A model generated the notes under the pieces. That model saw only the letters and a list, made by a program, of their open reading frames with translations, did not search any database and had not been told where the DNA came from. A program made the translations under genes and the position numbers. Source: Undibacterium sp. (GTDB taxonomy: Bacteria > Pseudomonadota > Gammaproteobacteria > Burkholderiales > Burkholderiaceae_D). From it: DNA of 33,111 nt. Positions 32,098 through 33,111 of this stretch are shown one piece after another. The stretch's first letter is position 1. Every line of letters begins with the position of its first letter. The stretch is from positions 1 to 33,111 of the forward strand of contig JANYFV010000288.1 of NCBI GenBank assembly GCA_025359635.1. Direction: 5' to 3'.

Positions 32098-33111
32098 ATG
32101 TTGATCTCTCGTTCTGGTGGGCAATTAGTCGTCGACGCATTATTGGTGCACGGGGTAGATACCATTTTTGGCGTTCCGGGCGAGAGTTATTTGCCGGTGC
32201 TCGATGCTTTATATGACAGTGCCATACGCTTCATTATTAATCGTCAGGAAGGTGGCGCGGCCTTTATGGCCGATGCCTATGGCAAGCTAACCGGTCGTCC
32301 GGGCATATGTTTTGTCACACGCGGACCGGGCGCCACCAACGCCTCCATTGGCGTACATACCGCATTTCAGGATTCCACTCCTATGATTCTATTCATAGGC
32401 CAGGTTGGCAATGATTTCGTGGAACGAGAGGCATTTCAGGAGATCGATTATCGTCGAATGTACGGGCCGATGGCAAAGTGGGTGGCGCAAATTGATCGCG
32501 CCGATCGCATCCCAGAATATATTGCCCGCGCTTTTCAAGTGGCCACTAGCGGTCGTCCTGGCCCAGTTGTATTAGCTTTGCCGGAAGACTGCTTGTCTGC
32601 GCTAGCCGAAGTAGCGGATTCCCGTTGCTATTCTCCAGTGCAAGCCTCGGCATCTGAGACACAAATGAGACTGCTGAAGCAACACTTAGCAGCGGCACAA
32701 CGACCGATAGTGTTATTAGGCGGAGGCGGATGGGATACACAAGCTTGTCAAGATATAGCAACATTTGTAGAAACCAACCAGCTACCCGTAGCCTGCACAT
32801 TTCGCTTTCAAGATTTAATCAATAATGCACATCCTAATTACATCGGTGATGTTGGCATAGGGATTAACCCCAAGCTGGGGCAAAGAATTAAAAATGCTGA
32901 TTTAATTATCGCGATAGGTCCGCGTCTGGGCGAAATGACGACCGGTGGCTACACCCTGCTAGAAGCTCCGATACCGAAACAAAAACTCATCCATATCCAT
33001 AGCGACGCGTTAGAACTAGGCCGAGTTTATCAAGCCGATTTAATGATCAACAGCGGCATGCAAGAGATCGCCGGAACGCTGGCAAAAATGTATGCTGTCG
33101 ATACCAAGGCA
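32098..33111 (+). CDS. Thiamine pyrophosphate-dependent enzyme, acetolactate synthase large-subunit-like; 3' end beyond window
   Basis: Uninterrupted 338-codon frame from ATG at 32098 to the window end, absent from the supplied track: MLISRSGGQLVVDALLVHGVDTIFGVPGESYLPVLDALYD...INRQEGGAAFMADAYGKLTGRPGICFVTRGPGATNASIGVHTAFQDSTPMILFIGQV (TPP-enzyme N-terminal domain with catalytic Glu in RQEGGA) and a central domain (RPIVLLGGGGW...LIIAIGPRLGEMTTGGY). Confidence 0.95.
   Translation, partial: MLISRSGGQLVVDALLVHGVDTIFGVPGESYLPVLDALYDSAIRFIINRQEGGAAFMADAYGKLTGRPGICFVTRGPGATNASIGVHTAFQDSTPMILFIGQVGNDFVEREAFQEIDYRRMYGPMAKWVAQIDRADRIPEYIARAFQVATSGRPGPVVLALPEDCLSALAEVADSRCYSPVQASASETQMRLLKQHLAAAQRPIVLLGGGGWDTQACQDIATFVETNQLPVACTFRFQDLINNAHPNYIGDVGIGINPKLGQRIKNADLIIAIGPRLGEMTTGGYTLLEAPIPKQKLIHIHSDALELGRVYQADLMINSGMQEIAGTLAKMYAVDTKA

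Noticed and set aside
31882-32124. 80-aa minus-strand ORF
   Set aside because: Overlaps the 5' part of RNase P RNA and its promoter; not protein coding.

Overview
This 33.1 kb window is chromosomal DNA of a betaproteobacterium, probably Burkholderiales/Oxalobacteraceae judging by gene order and protein character. It is mostly a complete, canonical division and cell-wall (dcw) cluster on the minus strand: mraZ-rsmH-ftsL-ftsI-murE-murF-mraY-murD-ftsW-murG-murC-ddl-ftsQ-ftsA-ftsZ. This is followed by the peroxiredoxin-lpxC-dciA(+)-M23 peptidase-secA block. The flanks carry the 3' part of purB, a small membrane protein, a cytochrome b561 / YceI / YceI / MarR group, a large Cache-PAS-GAF-GGDEF-EAL protein, the RNase P RNA gene (rnpB, minus strand) and the 5' part of a TPP-dependent acetolactate-synthase-like gene cut by the window edge. 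I found no mobile element, CRISPR array, phage module, defence island or obviously new multi-gene system. The points worth a second look are mostly regulatory or architectural: a perfect 16-bp-arm hairpin in the predicted ftsZ leader, four 10-bp-periodic MraZ-type boxes overlapping the predicted mra promoter, a palindromic operator candidate upstream of cytochrome b561, a tandem SEC-C zinc motif at the SecA C-terminus, and an unexplained ~750 bp gap at 1.4-2.1 kb. All of this comes from reading the sequence; no database search or folding program was run.
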